Source of the DNA: Lateolabrax maculatus
Taxonomy: Eukaryota > Chordata > Actinopteri > Acropomatiformes > Lateolabracidae
Length of the DNA stretch: 64,000 bases
Direction: 5' to 3'
Assembly (NCBI GenBank): GCA_031216445.1
Contig: CM062214.1
Coordinates: 19,583,001 to 19,647,000 of the forward strand
In this document: piece by piece, positions 15,101 to 28,600 of the stretch
How the letters are laid out: every line of letters begins with the position of its first letter
Numbering within the stretch: position 1 is the first letter of the stretch
Program-made: the position numbers and the translations under genes
Notes under the pieces: model-generated
What the model was told of the DNA's origin: nothing
What the model saw: only the letters and a program-made list of their open reading frames with translations
Database searches by the model: none

Positions 15101-18100
15101 GATCAGCCTTGTGATCCAGCCGAGGCTGTGTAGGCACAGATCGGGTCCCCATTGTCAGTGTTTTTTCTTATAAAGAAGCAAAGTCTTGTGTTCTATTGTA
15201 TTCTTCTCATCAGTCACCTGTGACTGGATCCAATCTTTTCTGCAGTGTCAGATAAAACACTGCCAGCCTCTTAAACAGCTTGTCTGTAATAACCAGAGCT
15301 TCTGGACTGTTCTATTGCATTTTATTCTATTGTTTCCCATCTAAAAGTGCTATCCATTCTGCTCTTTTTTTCTGTGATTGTAGGTGTCATTGTCCAGTTC
15401 TCTACCAACAATGGTGTCCAGTGGCAGTTCCTGAGGGAGCTGGACTTTAGTTCCTTCCTGGAGCCCCAAGTAGTAACCATTGAGCTGCCATCTGCAGCCA
15501 AAACATCCTACACAGTATTTCGTTGGTGGCAGCCACAGCAAGGTTAGTGCATGATAAGGGTCTACAATAATATAGAAAAGCACATCCAATAATAGAGCTA
15601 CTGTATAACAATATCTTTTTGATATCACAGCTTTTTTTTCATGTTTATTCTTTCTCCATCTAGGGAAACACTCACCCCAGTGGGCTTTGGATGATGTCTT
15701 GATTGGTATGAATGACAGCTCCAGAACAGGTTTCCATGACAAGTTTGATGGCACAACCCCACTGAGGCACAACTGGTACCGGATTCAGGGCGGGGAGGTG
15801 ACTGTGGACTGTTTGTCTCTGGACACAGCACTTACCTTCAACTCTGAGGCCATTGATAGTGAGTCACACAAACACATTATTGTTCATAAGCACATACATT
15901 TAGAGAAGAGGGCTTATGATGACAGGGTTGTCAGCTGTAATTCCCAGACTGCTCAGAAAGTGTGTGCATGGCTGCTCTCTCAACAATCGCCGTCAAGTGG
16001 CCCCTGAGTAAGGAACTTAACTGCATCAGTGAAGCTGCAGTGTTAGTTGTGAGTGTGTTGAAAGGAATTAATGTAGCAGGGTGTTACTGCAAAGCAGCTG
16101 GACTACTCATGATGATACTTGCATGATGAAAAATAGGTAAAAGATAAACAATATACATACATCCATATGCATATCTAGTATACCACTGACATCTGTAATC
16201 AAATACACACATACTCAACAAACCATAGAAATGGCTGTACAGTGAAATCACAGTATTACCCACACAACAGGCTGAAATTGAATCACCCATTTACTGTGGC
16301 GCCGTGGGTCCTGAATTATTAATGGAAACAAACCTGAATGAACATCCTGCCTGTTATTTATGCTTGCATCAAGCTGTGAGCGGATTTACTTTGTGCAAAT
16401 ATTACATTACAACTGGGCCCATTTATTAGGCATTCAAAGCAATTTGGCAACACATCTATAAACATACAGCTCCTGCGTCCCTGTGTGAACACATAAAGCA
16501 CTAATTGTCAAACTCCGTGGCTGTTCTCATATGTGCTGAAAAATCCACACTTATCACACAAAACTCAACAGTGCCTATTATTTTCAAGGTGTTATTTTCA
16601 TTTGCATTTGGACTTGAGTTTGTGTTTTGGGTGTATACTTTTCATTTTATGTGGCATTGTCATCGAAATTAGTCAGGGGGTTGTCAATGCTCTGCCTAGG
16701 CAGACACATTGCACACAGGACCATTTCTGACCTCGATTTGGTCTGTAATGAAACTGTTTTTGGTTGCTGTAACTTGAATTGTTGCTGTTTAACAGTTGTC
16801 CATAGTGAGCTTAAAGTGTAACTACACCGTGAAATTGTGCTATAACCCTTTCTCGTAGCATATTTTAAAAATGCAAATGAGGAGTGAGGGAGCAATGACT
16901 GTAGGAGACGTGGCCTCGTGTGACATGCAGGGTCACAAGTTACAGTACCTCTTAAAAGCTATGTTTGGTCCAGTGACATCAGCGACACACTGAAGCGATG
17001 CATTGGAAAGCAAAGTTCATCCCTCTTTGCAGAACTATCATCTTTTTCAGCCTGTTTAATGTGGTAACCAGGTGTGATTCCCAAAGGCTGAAATACATTG
17101 ATTTATTGACATGTGTTTTGTTGAGGTGTTAATGTTAGATCATTGTAACCTGGTGTGCATACTACAATTAGCTTATAGTAAATACCAGAAAAAATTTATG
17201 TTGCTTTTACACTGTGTCTGCAGAGAAGCCAAGATATGCAGAGAGCTGGGACTTTGAGGTGTCCGGCTCGTCATTCCTGCAGTTTGAGCTGAGTATGGGC
17301 TGTAGCAAGTCCACTTCCTTCTCCCATGGTGTGCGACTGGAGTACTCCACAGACTGCGGCCATCACTGGTCTCTCATCACCCCAGAGTGTGTGCCCCCAG
17401 CCATTGGCTGTGCTGGTTATACTCAGAGTTCCGTCTATACCTCGACCCAGTACAAACACTGGAGGAGGATCACCGTCTACTTGCCCAGTTCTGCTAAGTA
17501 CGAGTTTTTGAATTTTTATACCCAAAATTGGTAGAAAGTATTGGTATATTTCCTGAAAGTGCATAAAGTCCTGAAGCTACCTTTGTTTATAACTTGCTGT
17601 TGAATCCCTCAGTTCCCCAAGAACTCGGTTCCGTTGGATCCAGACCCACTTCACCCCAGGGGCAGAAGGATGGGCTCTAGATAACGTGTTACTTGCCCCT
17701 GGCTGCCCTTGGATGTGCTCTGGTCATGGTCTGTGTGACAACGGACGCTGTATGTAAGTAAAACTGGCTTTTCTACACAGCTACACAGCTTTCTTTCATA
17801 TTTAGACATGTAAATGTTACTTACCTTTTATGTTTTTATCCCATTCTTCTTCCCCCCACAGGTGTGACAAGGGTTATGGAGGGGCACACTGTGTGCCTTT
17901 GGCCCCCCTGCCGTCTGTACTGAGAGAGGACTTCAATGAGAACCTGCAGCAGGAGACCTGGCCTGAGGTGTACGGAGCAGAGAGGGGAACTCTAAGCGGA
18001 GAGCCTCTTAAATCTGGCACTGCTCTTATCTTCAAAGGGGTAGGGGTCCTAAACACCATGCAGAGAACATCCAGAGCAATTACAATACAGTTAAATTACA

Positions 18101-21100
18101 TAAACACAGCTTGATATATTTAGAACACTTTTCATAACCAACAAAAAATGTAATCCTTGTCTGTTTGTTTGCAGGATGGTCTGCGAATGATAGTGTCACG
18201 GGATCTGGACTGCGCAAACACTCTCTATATCCAGTTTTCCTTCAAATTCATCACTAAAGGTAATACATAACTCAGTGTTTGCATTTTTTGTTAAAATATT
18301 GTTTTTTATCAGGATGTGGTCGTAATCGTGTATCTTGTGGGCTTTTCCAGGTGTCCCAGAGCGCTCTCATTCAGTGCTGCTGCAGTACTCTGTGAATGGA
18401 GGAATAAGCTGGCTGATGTTGGATGAGTTTTACTTCCCAGCTTCCACTGACACTCTATTCCTCCACCTGCCGCTGCCAGCTAGCGCTCAGACCAACGCCA
18501 CCCGCTTCAGACTCTGGCAGCCTTACAACAGCGGTGAGTAGACACATTGTGTGGTTGCACACTGAAATTAACACAATCTGTGCTCTTCACATCTTTTGTC
18601 TGTTTTTTCTCCATCTTTACCTTTCTTCATGCCTCCTGAACCTGTATAATTAGTGTGTCATACTTTCCACCATATTATACCCTTTAGGTAAGAAGGAGGA
18701 AGTGTGGGTAATAGATGATCTCATCATTGATGGCAGCTCCTTACACAACCCACCGGTGGTGATAGACAGCTTTGAGGACGGCCCCAATGAGTCCAACTGG
18801 CTGTTCTTCCCCGGGGGAAACACTGGCCTCTACTGCCCCTACCAGAAGACTGGACTGTAAGAAAAACAATTAGTTTTGAAAGTTGACTATGACTATCCTG
18901 TGTTTTGCCCTTGACTAATCTTTGTGTTTTTTTGTGATTGGTACAGGGAGGAGGATGAGTCAGCCATGGTTTTTGTGTCCAGCGAGCTTGGAGAGCACTC
19001 CATTACCACCAGAGACATTGACGTAAATGAGAACACTATCATCCAGTTTGAGGTACACAAACACAGCCTTGATGACTTCTTTTCCAAAGCAAGAATCATA
19101 ATACTTACTCATTCAAGATATAAATCATGGTTTGTCATCTTCGCTGATGTTGTGTATCTTCATGTCTCTTTAGATTAATGTGGGCTGCACATCTGAGAGC
19201 TCCTCTGCCCACCCAGTGCGTCTTGAGTTCTCACGGGACTTTGGTGCCACGTGGCATCTTTTGGTGCCCCTGTGTGCTGGTGCACCCCAGCCCTCCTCAC
19301 TATGCTCCACAGAGCTCCACCCTGCCAGCGTCTATTTCCCTGGTACAACTCAGGGCTGGAGGAGGGAAGTCATTCACTTTGGCAAGCTTCGCCTCTGTGG
19401 GTAAGTACTGGATACATCAAGTACAGCAGATACAGCAGAAAAAAAGGGGAAACTTTTGGGGAAAGTTTTTTTTTTTTAATATGGTTACAGCATAATGTCC
19501 TTGCATTTTGACCTCCCTACAGGTCAGTGAGGTTCCGTTGGTATCAGGGTTTCTTTTCGACTGGTTCTGCTCCTCCAACATGGGCATTAGACAATGTCTA
19601 CATTGGCCCACAGTGTCAGGACATGTGTAATGGCCACGGGGCTTGTGTGGGTGGCACCCACTGTATGTGTGACCCCGGCTACTCTGGATCTGACTGCTCT
19701 GCGCCCGACACCCCCAACCCAGACTTTCTCAAGGAGGACTTTGAAGGTATACCAACACATAGATGTACACAAAAAAGTATCATTCTGGTAATTGCATGTT
19801 TACAATAGCTCGGAGTCAGCTTATTTGACCTTTGTCACTGAAATGAAATGTGATGCATAGTGCTGGAGTTTCAGGCTAAATTCTTACACTCTAAATATGC
19901 AGTTAAGTAAGTTTGTTTTTTGATATTTTACCACATGATCACCTTCAGGCCACAATGCTTTTGCAATAGTGTACCTTATTTCTTACCTTCTTCAATCTTC
20001 AATCAATGCTGATGTTTTATTTGTATTTTATAACATTATTTTTAATTAATTCTCAGAAAGTAATGGTCATAATAGGACTTCAGTTTTTGTGTTTTGTTAA
20101 CACAGTATATGAAGGATTTATGATTGTGTGCTCACTGTTTTGTTTCGTTCTGTGTGTGTTTTGTGTACCTACTGTCTTTAGGGGGAGCTGTTGATGCTGA
20201 GCGTTTCAGACTACTGAGCGGTGGCAAACCATCCAGGAAGTGTGGTATTATGTCGAGCGGGAACCACCTATTCTTCAGTGAGGACGGCCTGCGCATGTTG
20301 GTCACCAGTGACATGGACCTGTCAAATGCCAGGTACAGCTACAGCAATACAAACAATCAAAGAAAAGCACTTCATACATAAAAGCCATCAAAATGTTGAA
20401 TTTAGAAATACAACAATCTCATGTGTTAATTGCTGTACTCCGCAGGTTTGTTCAGTTCTTCCTACGTCTTGGTTGTGGTAAGGCGGCTCCAGACCCTCGC
20501 TCCCAACCGGTTTTGCTGCAGTTCTCTGTGGACGGAGGTCTTACTTGGGGTCTCCTCCAGGAATTTCTCTTCAGCAACAGCAGTAATCAGGCTCGCCTGG
20601 TGGCCCTGGAGATACCGCTGCGTGCCCGCACACCAGCCACTCGTCTCCGCTGGTGGCAGCCCTCTGAGAATGGACACTTTTATAGCCCATGGGTCATTGA
20701 CCAGGTACAGTAAGTGAGGAACCATCCAACCATCCATTCATCTATAAGTCTTTTAATCATTTCCATTCAAGCATTGAATCATGGTGGCTATCGATCCAAA
20801 CGTAAATTTTTTTGTTCATAAGCCTTCATTAAGTATGTAAACTTTTATCTTTTATTCCCTAGGTGGTAGTAGGTGGTAGTGCCAGTGGCTGGGGACCTTT
20901 GGAAGATGATTTCTCCTCAATTGATGGGCGCTCATGGCTCCTTCACCCTGGAGGAACCCGAATGCCTGTTTGTGGCTCTGATGGGCCTGCGTTCGCATTC
21001 ATAGAGAAGTCCAACACTCGCTATACTGTTACTACTGACATCAGTTTGGGTCAAGACGCCTTCATCCAGTTTGACTTTTCTGCTTCCTGCTCTGTCACCA

Positions 21101-24100
21101 ACTCCTGCTACTGTAAGCATTAAGAAGTGTAAACTAACCATTTACTCGTTGCAGTTCTGTGTGTGTAGAACAGCAGAGCAGTGTTCAGTGAGCCCTATTT
21201 TGAAAGGGTTTTTTGTTCTCACATCTGTGATTTCTTTAGCTTTAGTGAAATATGGTCAAACAAAGATGTTAAAAGGAGTTAAAGGAATTCCTAACGTTCT
21301 ATATTACATTTTTAGACTGCCAAGCCATTTACGTTTTTGCAGTTTCTTGAGTATTTATAATGTTGACAGTTGTGTTTTTTCTTCTATCTCTGCAGCCGTA
21401 GAGTTGGAGTATTCTCTGGATCTGGGTCTGACCTGGCAGCCGTTGGTCAGAGACTGTCTGCCTACAAGCCCTGACTGCACCTCCTACACCCTGCAGAGGC
21501 TGCTGGTTTCTGACACTTACAACAAGTGGGGCCGTGTTACCCTGCCTATCCCATCATATGCTAGGTCAGCACTACCCTGAACTTAACTCAGGTGCCATGT
21601 CAGGATTTACAGTTTAATTCCTTGCTATATAATTCATTTTAACTTAACCTGTGAAATGTATCTGTGACCTTGATTTATGTCTTAAGGTCTCCGGCCACAA
21701 GGTTCCGTTGGTTCCAGCAGGCTCCCTTTGACAAACAGCAGACCTGGGCTCTGGATAATCTCTACATTGGAGATGGCTGCCCAGATATGTGCTCTGGACA
21801 CGGACGCTGCCAACAGAGCTCCTGTGTGTAAGTAACAGCAGCCTTGTGTATGCATACACAAAAGTTTTTACTGTAAATGGTAGTAATGAGTAATAAGGTG
21901 TAAAAATTAAATACAAAGTTTTAATTTAAATTGCCTTATTTTCATGTGTCTGTTATTTTGTAATTGTATTAATGCACTTTGTGTTGTGATATTTAAGTCA
22001 GTGTACTAACTATGACTTGAAGGCCATCTTGTCTTTGAATCTGATTATTTGTATCTGCGTCTACCATCCTCCCTAGATGTGACCCAGAGTGGGGTGGAGA
22101 GTACTGTGATGAGCCTGTGGTTCCCCTGCCCTCTCAGCTGAAGGACAGCTTCAGTCGAGCTCCCTCGCTCAGCCACTGGCACATACTCACCGGTGGGAAA
22201 CTCAGCACTGTGTGTGGAGCTGTGGCCTCTGGAGCTGCTCTGCACTTCAGTGGGGTAAATATACATCTACTCTTGTTATTTTAGTCTGAGAGTATCTGAA
22301 AGAGCAGTTTAAGTATTAATTTATTGAATAAATGACCACAAAGTAAGTAGCTGTCAGGCCTTATGTACAGATTAAGTTTTCCCGAGGCACTTAGGGCAGT
22401 GTTGTAAATGGATACCTATTGGCAGGCCAAATCTTGACGGACACCCTGCCAGGAAAACCTCTTAAGAACCATTTAGGTCTGGCAATAAGTTGTACCAAGA
22501 CACATTACTACCCTGGTTAAAGTTCAAACTTTAGTCAATATATTTATTCCCAAGTCAGTTTAATTAATCTGGTTATGTTCCAGTAATGTCTTCTGTAATA
22601 AAAATAACACACTGTAACAGATCACTTGAGACTTTTGCATTTGTTTTTAGTGTGATGATCTAGTGATATTTCTCTATGTGCCTGTGCACAGAGCTGCAGC
22701 CGTCAGCTGGTGACAGTGGACCTGAACCTGACCAACGCCGAGTTTGTCCAGTTCTATTTCATGTACGGCTGCATGATCCCACCTAGCAACCGTAACCAGG
22801 GTGTGCTTCTGGAGTATAGTTTGAATGGAGGAATTAACTGGCACCTACTGACAGAGATCTTCTATGATCTGTACACCAAGCCTGGGTGAGTGGTTTCACC
22901 AAGGGCACATGGACATAATGACTTGCACACAAGTGAGTGAAGTGAAGAGTAAAGAAGAATATCTGTGACTTTCTTTATATTTTTGTCTCTGTTTAGGTTT
23001 GTGAATGTGCTGCTGCCCCCTGCTGCCCGTCAGGAAGGAGTGCGTGTGCGCTGGTGGCAGCCACAACATGAAGGAGCAGACCACAGTGATTGGGCTCTGG
23101 ATAACGTCCTCATCGCAGGCTCAGACCCACGAGCGCAGATATCTGACACATTTGGAGGGGTGGCACTGCCCAACCATGAGAGAACTCCTGCTGATGGGAC
23201 CTCAGGAAGGATAGGGCAACCGAGCGAGCAGGAGGAAACCCCTATTGGTATTTCTGAATCATCAATTAAGCAGTATACAGTGACTTCATATAGTTTTGTA
23301 TTGCTAAACAGAGCCTCTCGGTCTTATACAGTAAGTATATAATTTTTTTGCTTTTTTTCTCAGTGAGCGATCATTGGTTGTTCTCAGAGGACTGCTCTGT
23401 GCAGCGTTTCTGCAGCTCTCCTGATGGAGTGATGGTGTGTGGCAATGCTGATGGGAGAGAGGTGTATGCTGTCACACATGATATTATTCCTGACAAGGGC
23501 TGGGTCATGCAGTTCAAGGTAACTAATGAGCCTAAAATGAGACTTAGGCAATAGTAACATTTATTTGTTTTTTGTGATGTTGGTATTGTTGCTATGATGG
23601 TGAAATGACCATGTTAATATCTGCGTGTTGATATAGATTGCAGTAGGCTGTATTGTGCCAGAGCGCCACGCAGACCGGCAAGTTCATGTTCAATATTCAG
23701 TGGACTTTGGAGTGACCTGGAAGTACCTGGTGCCCCAGTGCCTGCCTGCTGACCCACGCTGTGGAGGTCAAGTCTCCCAGCCGTCAGTATTCTTCCCTGC
23801 TGATGGCTGGAAGAGGGCAGTCTATCCCCTGCCTGACAGCCTGGCTGACACGTGAGTCATCCTGCCTTACATGTACCTTCAAGTACTTTTGACAAAACAT
23901 TACACTACTGCTTCATATTTAATGGTGCCAGCATGCCATGCTTGGTCTAAATTATTAATAGAACTAATTATTGTCATCGTATAAATGATTAAAATCATTG
24001 TCATATAAATCATGAAAGCGGTACACATGTTGTTTGACTAACCTATCCTGTCTTTCCACAGCCCGGTGCGGTTCCGTTTTTACCAGCAGCACTCAGACAT

Positions 24101-25629
24101 TCAGTGGGGTGTGGAGAACTTTTACATTGGGCCAGCGTGTGACGGACACTGTGGGGGTCACGGAGATTGTCTGGATCAGCGCTGTCTCTGTGACCCAGGA
24201 TTCACTGGACCAAACTGCTACGCCAGCACTGCTCTAAAGGTCTTCCTCTCTGGCTTTAAAAACATGTATTGAAAAATGTATCGACTGAGATGGTCCGTCA
24301 TTCAAATATGTGTGTTTTTATTTTCTGTAGGCATCTCTGAAGGAGCGTTTTGACTGGGAGGGGGCAGCAGGGCCTCAGTGGCAGGCACTGGAGGGGGGTA
24401 GGCCCTGTACAGACTGTGGTGTGTTGGTAGAGGGGACGGCGTTGTACTTTGGAGGGGCTGATGCCAGACAGGCTGTCACCGCTGATCTGGACCTCCGTGG
24501 AGCAAAGTTAGTGGTCAACTTCTTTCAACCACAGCAAGATGTTTTGTTTATCTTTAAACATTCTGCTACTCTAAGTACATTTTGAACTATGTTGTTGTGG
24601 ATAGGTTTGTGGAGTACTGGGCCAGGATTGGAAGTGAAGATAACATGACCATGTGTCACCGTCCAACTTGTCGTAAAGAGGGAGTACTGCTGGATTACTC
24701 TACTGATGGAGGTGCACCAACATGATGCATGCATAAAGTGCATTGTGTATTGTCTTTTTTCATCATCATCAGTTTATGATTTCTTCTCTCCCTAATTATC
24801 TACCTGCTTTTTTTCTTTTATTTTCTCATTCTGTCCCTATCTGTTCTTCAGGTGTGTCCTGGACACTGCTGCACGAGATGGACTATCTGAAGTATGTGTC
24901 AGTGAGGAGAGATTATATCGTCCTCCCAGAGGGAGCTCTGACCAATGCTACTCGTCTGCGCTGGTGGCAACCACTTACCATTTCCTCGGGCCTCGCCACC
25001 CCCAGCCTGGAAAGAGCCCAGTGGGCCATAGACAACATCTTGGTGGGCGGGTCAGACATCAACCCATCCACTCTGCTTGACACCTTTGATGATGGTGAGT
25101 TTGTGGATATAATCAGAGCCTGACGACTCACCTGTCATGACAAATTAAGTTATGTTCTGGGAATCACTTTAATTCCTCCTCCTCTTCTCTTTTAACGTCT
25201 TTGCCTTTTCACCAGAGGGTGTTTCTCATGAGGAAAGCTGGAGTTTCTACCCTAATGCTGTACGCACAGCTGGCTTCTGTGGAAACCCCTCATTCCACCT
25301 GTACTGGCCAAACAAGAACCAAGACAGGACACACAACATCCTGGCCACTCGAGAACTCATAGTGCAGCCTGGATATATTCTACAGTTTAAGGTACGGTAC
25401 TGCAAGAGAGCCACAAACCTGCTATATTAAAAGCTTTCCTTTGTCTTGTACATGAAGGCTGTAGTCCTTTACTACCTCTTGTTGATGCAGATTGTCGTCG
25501 GTTGTGAGGCAGACACCTGTGAAGACCATCATTCTGTCCTGCTGCAGTACAGGAAGGATGCAAGGTAAGAAAGAAAAAGGAGAGGCCCTAATAAAGGAAA
25601 ACACTTGGACACAAAACATATATTATATA

Positions 25630-25665
<36 letters not shown>

Positions 25666-28600
25666 CATACACATAATGTATACACATATAAAACAACAGT
25701 TTGTATTGTACAATTCTTTGCACGTACTTTGCCTATTTTGTTATTTGACGGTGTATCTTTCCTATTCCAACAGTTAAGACAATAGATGGAAATATTTCCA
25801 GCTTTTGTGGAAATAAACATTTATTAATAAGCTGATGCTGGTGCCATGACATGATTTAAAACATCATTGTTAAATCTCAGGTTAATTGCCGCGATAGCTT
25901 ATGCCAAGCTTGACCCAAGATGTTGACTCTGACCCTATAATTTACCATTTAAACATTATTTGAAATCATTATTTTTCTTTCATAGGGTGTATTTTACGCA
26001 GACATTTTTACATCAGCTCTCATTCTCTCCCTTTAGGTCTGACTCATGGCAGCTGGTACAGTCAGAGTGCCTCCCCTCCTCAGTCAACAACGTGGGGTGC
26101 TCTCCCTTCCAGTTCCACGAGTCCACAATCTACAGTCCAGTCAACAGCTCAACATGGACCAGGGTCACTGTCCAGCTGCCAGACCACGTCTCCTCAGGGT
26201 GGGAACACAACATGACTTCACACTTAATTCATATTTTTATACATATCAGCAGTTGTCTCTGTTGCCAGTTGAAGCAAAGCCTTTTGTGGTTTGTTGTATA
26301 TTTCCAGGGCTACTCAGTTCCGCTGGATTCAAAAGGACGGGACAGGAGAGCGGCAGAGCTGGGGAGTGGACCATGTTTACATCGGCGAAGCCTGCCCGGG
26401 GCTCTGCAGCGGCCACGGCTACTGTACAAATGGAGTGGTCTGCATCTGTGATGAGGGACACCATGGTGGGACACAAACAGCATATTATATTCCTACTTAT
26501 ACATACACATACATAGTTTGTTCTCATTTGTACTGTTCAGAAGAAAAGTGCTAAGTAGAGTTTCTTGATGAAAAGGTGCAAGTGATGTGATTGAGACAGC
26601 ATTTCTGATTAAAGATCACGGTTTTCCGTCACAGGCTGTTTTTTTTCCTCCCAATTTCATCACTTCCTCTCACGTCAACAGGTGACGACTGCTCACTCTC
26701 CAGCAGTGACCTGCCCAGCTCCATCAAGGACAACTTTGAGTCAGGCAGTGTGTCTCAGGAGAGCTGGCAGTTGATCCAGGGTGGCGGAGTGGGCAGCGGC
26801 TGTGGGCAGCTGTCACCGCATGCCCATGGAGACTCACTCTACTTCAACGGCTGTAAGATGAGGCAGGCAGTTACCAAACCACTGGACCTCACTAGAGCAA
26901 GGTACAGGTACTACAAAAAATATACTGTACATAAATCAGTATGTAAGCATACACCTATCTACCTCATAGCTATGATAGATTATGTTTTCCACATTAGGAT
27001 GTGTATAATCAACCTTTAATATTTCCATTCTCTAACCTTCTCTCTTTTTCCCTCCTTCTCTGTCTCAATACAGTAAGATCATGTTTGTGCTGCAGATCGG
27101 TAGCGTGGCACAGACAGACAGCTGTAACATAGCTCTGGATCAGGCTGACACAGTTGACAGGGCTGTACTGCTGCAATACAGTGTCAACAATGGAGTCAGC
27201 TGGCACGTAATCGCCCAACACCAGCCCAAAGACTTCATAAAGGCCCAGAGAGTCTCCTACAACATTCCACTGTGAGTGACGCACAGAGACACTCAGTAAC
27301 AACTTTTAAACCCTTTATAAAAGAGGCCCTATCACAAAAAAATGTTACTGTTTAAACCAGTGTGGTCAGCTTCATTAGGCTGGTTTGAAGCTACTATAAT
27401 CATTCACATACTTGTTGATCCTCACTGACCCTACAATGTTTCCCATGGTCTCTCCAGAGAGGCGAGGGTTAAAGGGGTGATGCTGCGATGGTGGCAGCCA
27501 CGCCACGACGGTGCAGGACACGACCAGTGGGCATTGGACCATGTGGAAGTAGTTCTGTGAGTACCCAATTCCCAGCCAGCCCACGGCCCCCCAGACTGGC
27601 CCCCAAAAGAGCCCTGATCTGCCCCTGTCTTCCTCTGCCTCAGCCTCACCTGTAGAAACGGTCCCCTCTACTCCACACGAACACAGGGATACAGTATACA
27701 CATACATACTACTGTAATAACATGTACATGTGTGCTGCTTTCCACCTACAACCAACCTCTTAGCAGTTATTTAAAATGCTTTTATTTAAAAATCACAGCT
27801 TCTGGCAAGCACAGTAGAAGAATGACTGCGGTGTGCTTTGCTGTGAAGGGTTCTGTTTGTGGATGGCTGTTCTGTGTGCTGTACGACAGATCAACTCCTG
27901 CCGTCAGATCATCATATTTTCAGTGTCTTGTAGAACCCATGCATTTCTCTGAAAGCATATCATACTTAAAACCTTAAAAGGTTGTAGATATAGTTCAATT
28001 AAACAACTGAAGTCGTTCATTTCAACATTCTTTAAAATGTTGCCATTTGTTTTTGTACTGAGGCACTCACTACATGTGACGCACCCATTCACATGTATTC
28101 ATAAATTACAGTATTCACTCATTTACAGTTTGACCATCTGGCCCTAGTGGCCGTTATTAGGCATGACACAGAGCGCTGATCCAAGATCATACCGTATACA
28201 ATACAGGAAACTGTGAAGGAGGGTTCTCCTGTGAAGTCAGCATTGTCGGACTGGCCCATAATATGACTTGTCCTTTTTCATTTTTTTTCATTTTCACATT
28301 AATTTCATGTACAAAAATGGTCCTGCATTATATCCCACTGGGAATAGAAAATTCTTAAATTTGATTTGATGGAACTTGCAGACACCCTCCACAGATTCAC
28401 TGATTGTTTCTCTCTTTTTTTCTATTTTAACATTTATATTGCATTTTAGTCTGTATCCAGGACCAGTAAACATTTTCTAAATGTGGAAGACAATGCCAGT
28501 TTTCAAATAAAAATGGCAAAGTTGGGGATTCTGCAGGGCACTGAAGATATCATGAACGTGGTCTATACGCAGCTAGCATATTCTTAACATGGCGATATCA

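Noticed and set aside
20446..20961. First thought that the mouse receptor-binding lysines map to GCGK and GGTR, implying a Lys to Arg change
   Set aside because: That pair also spans 107 residues but lies in repeat 5 and at the very start of repeat 6; the pair FIEK/PFDK has the same spacing within repeat 6, fits the residue numbering, and both lysines are kept.
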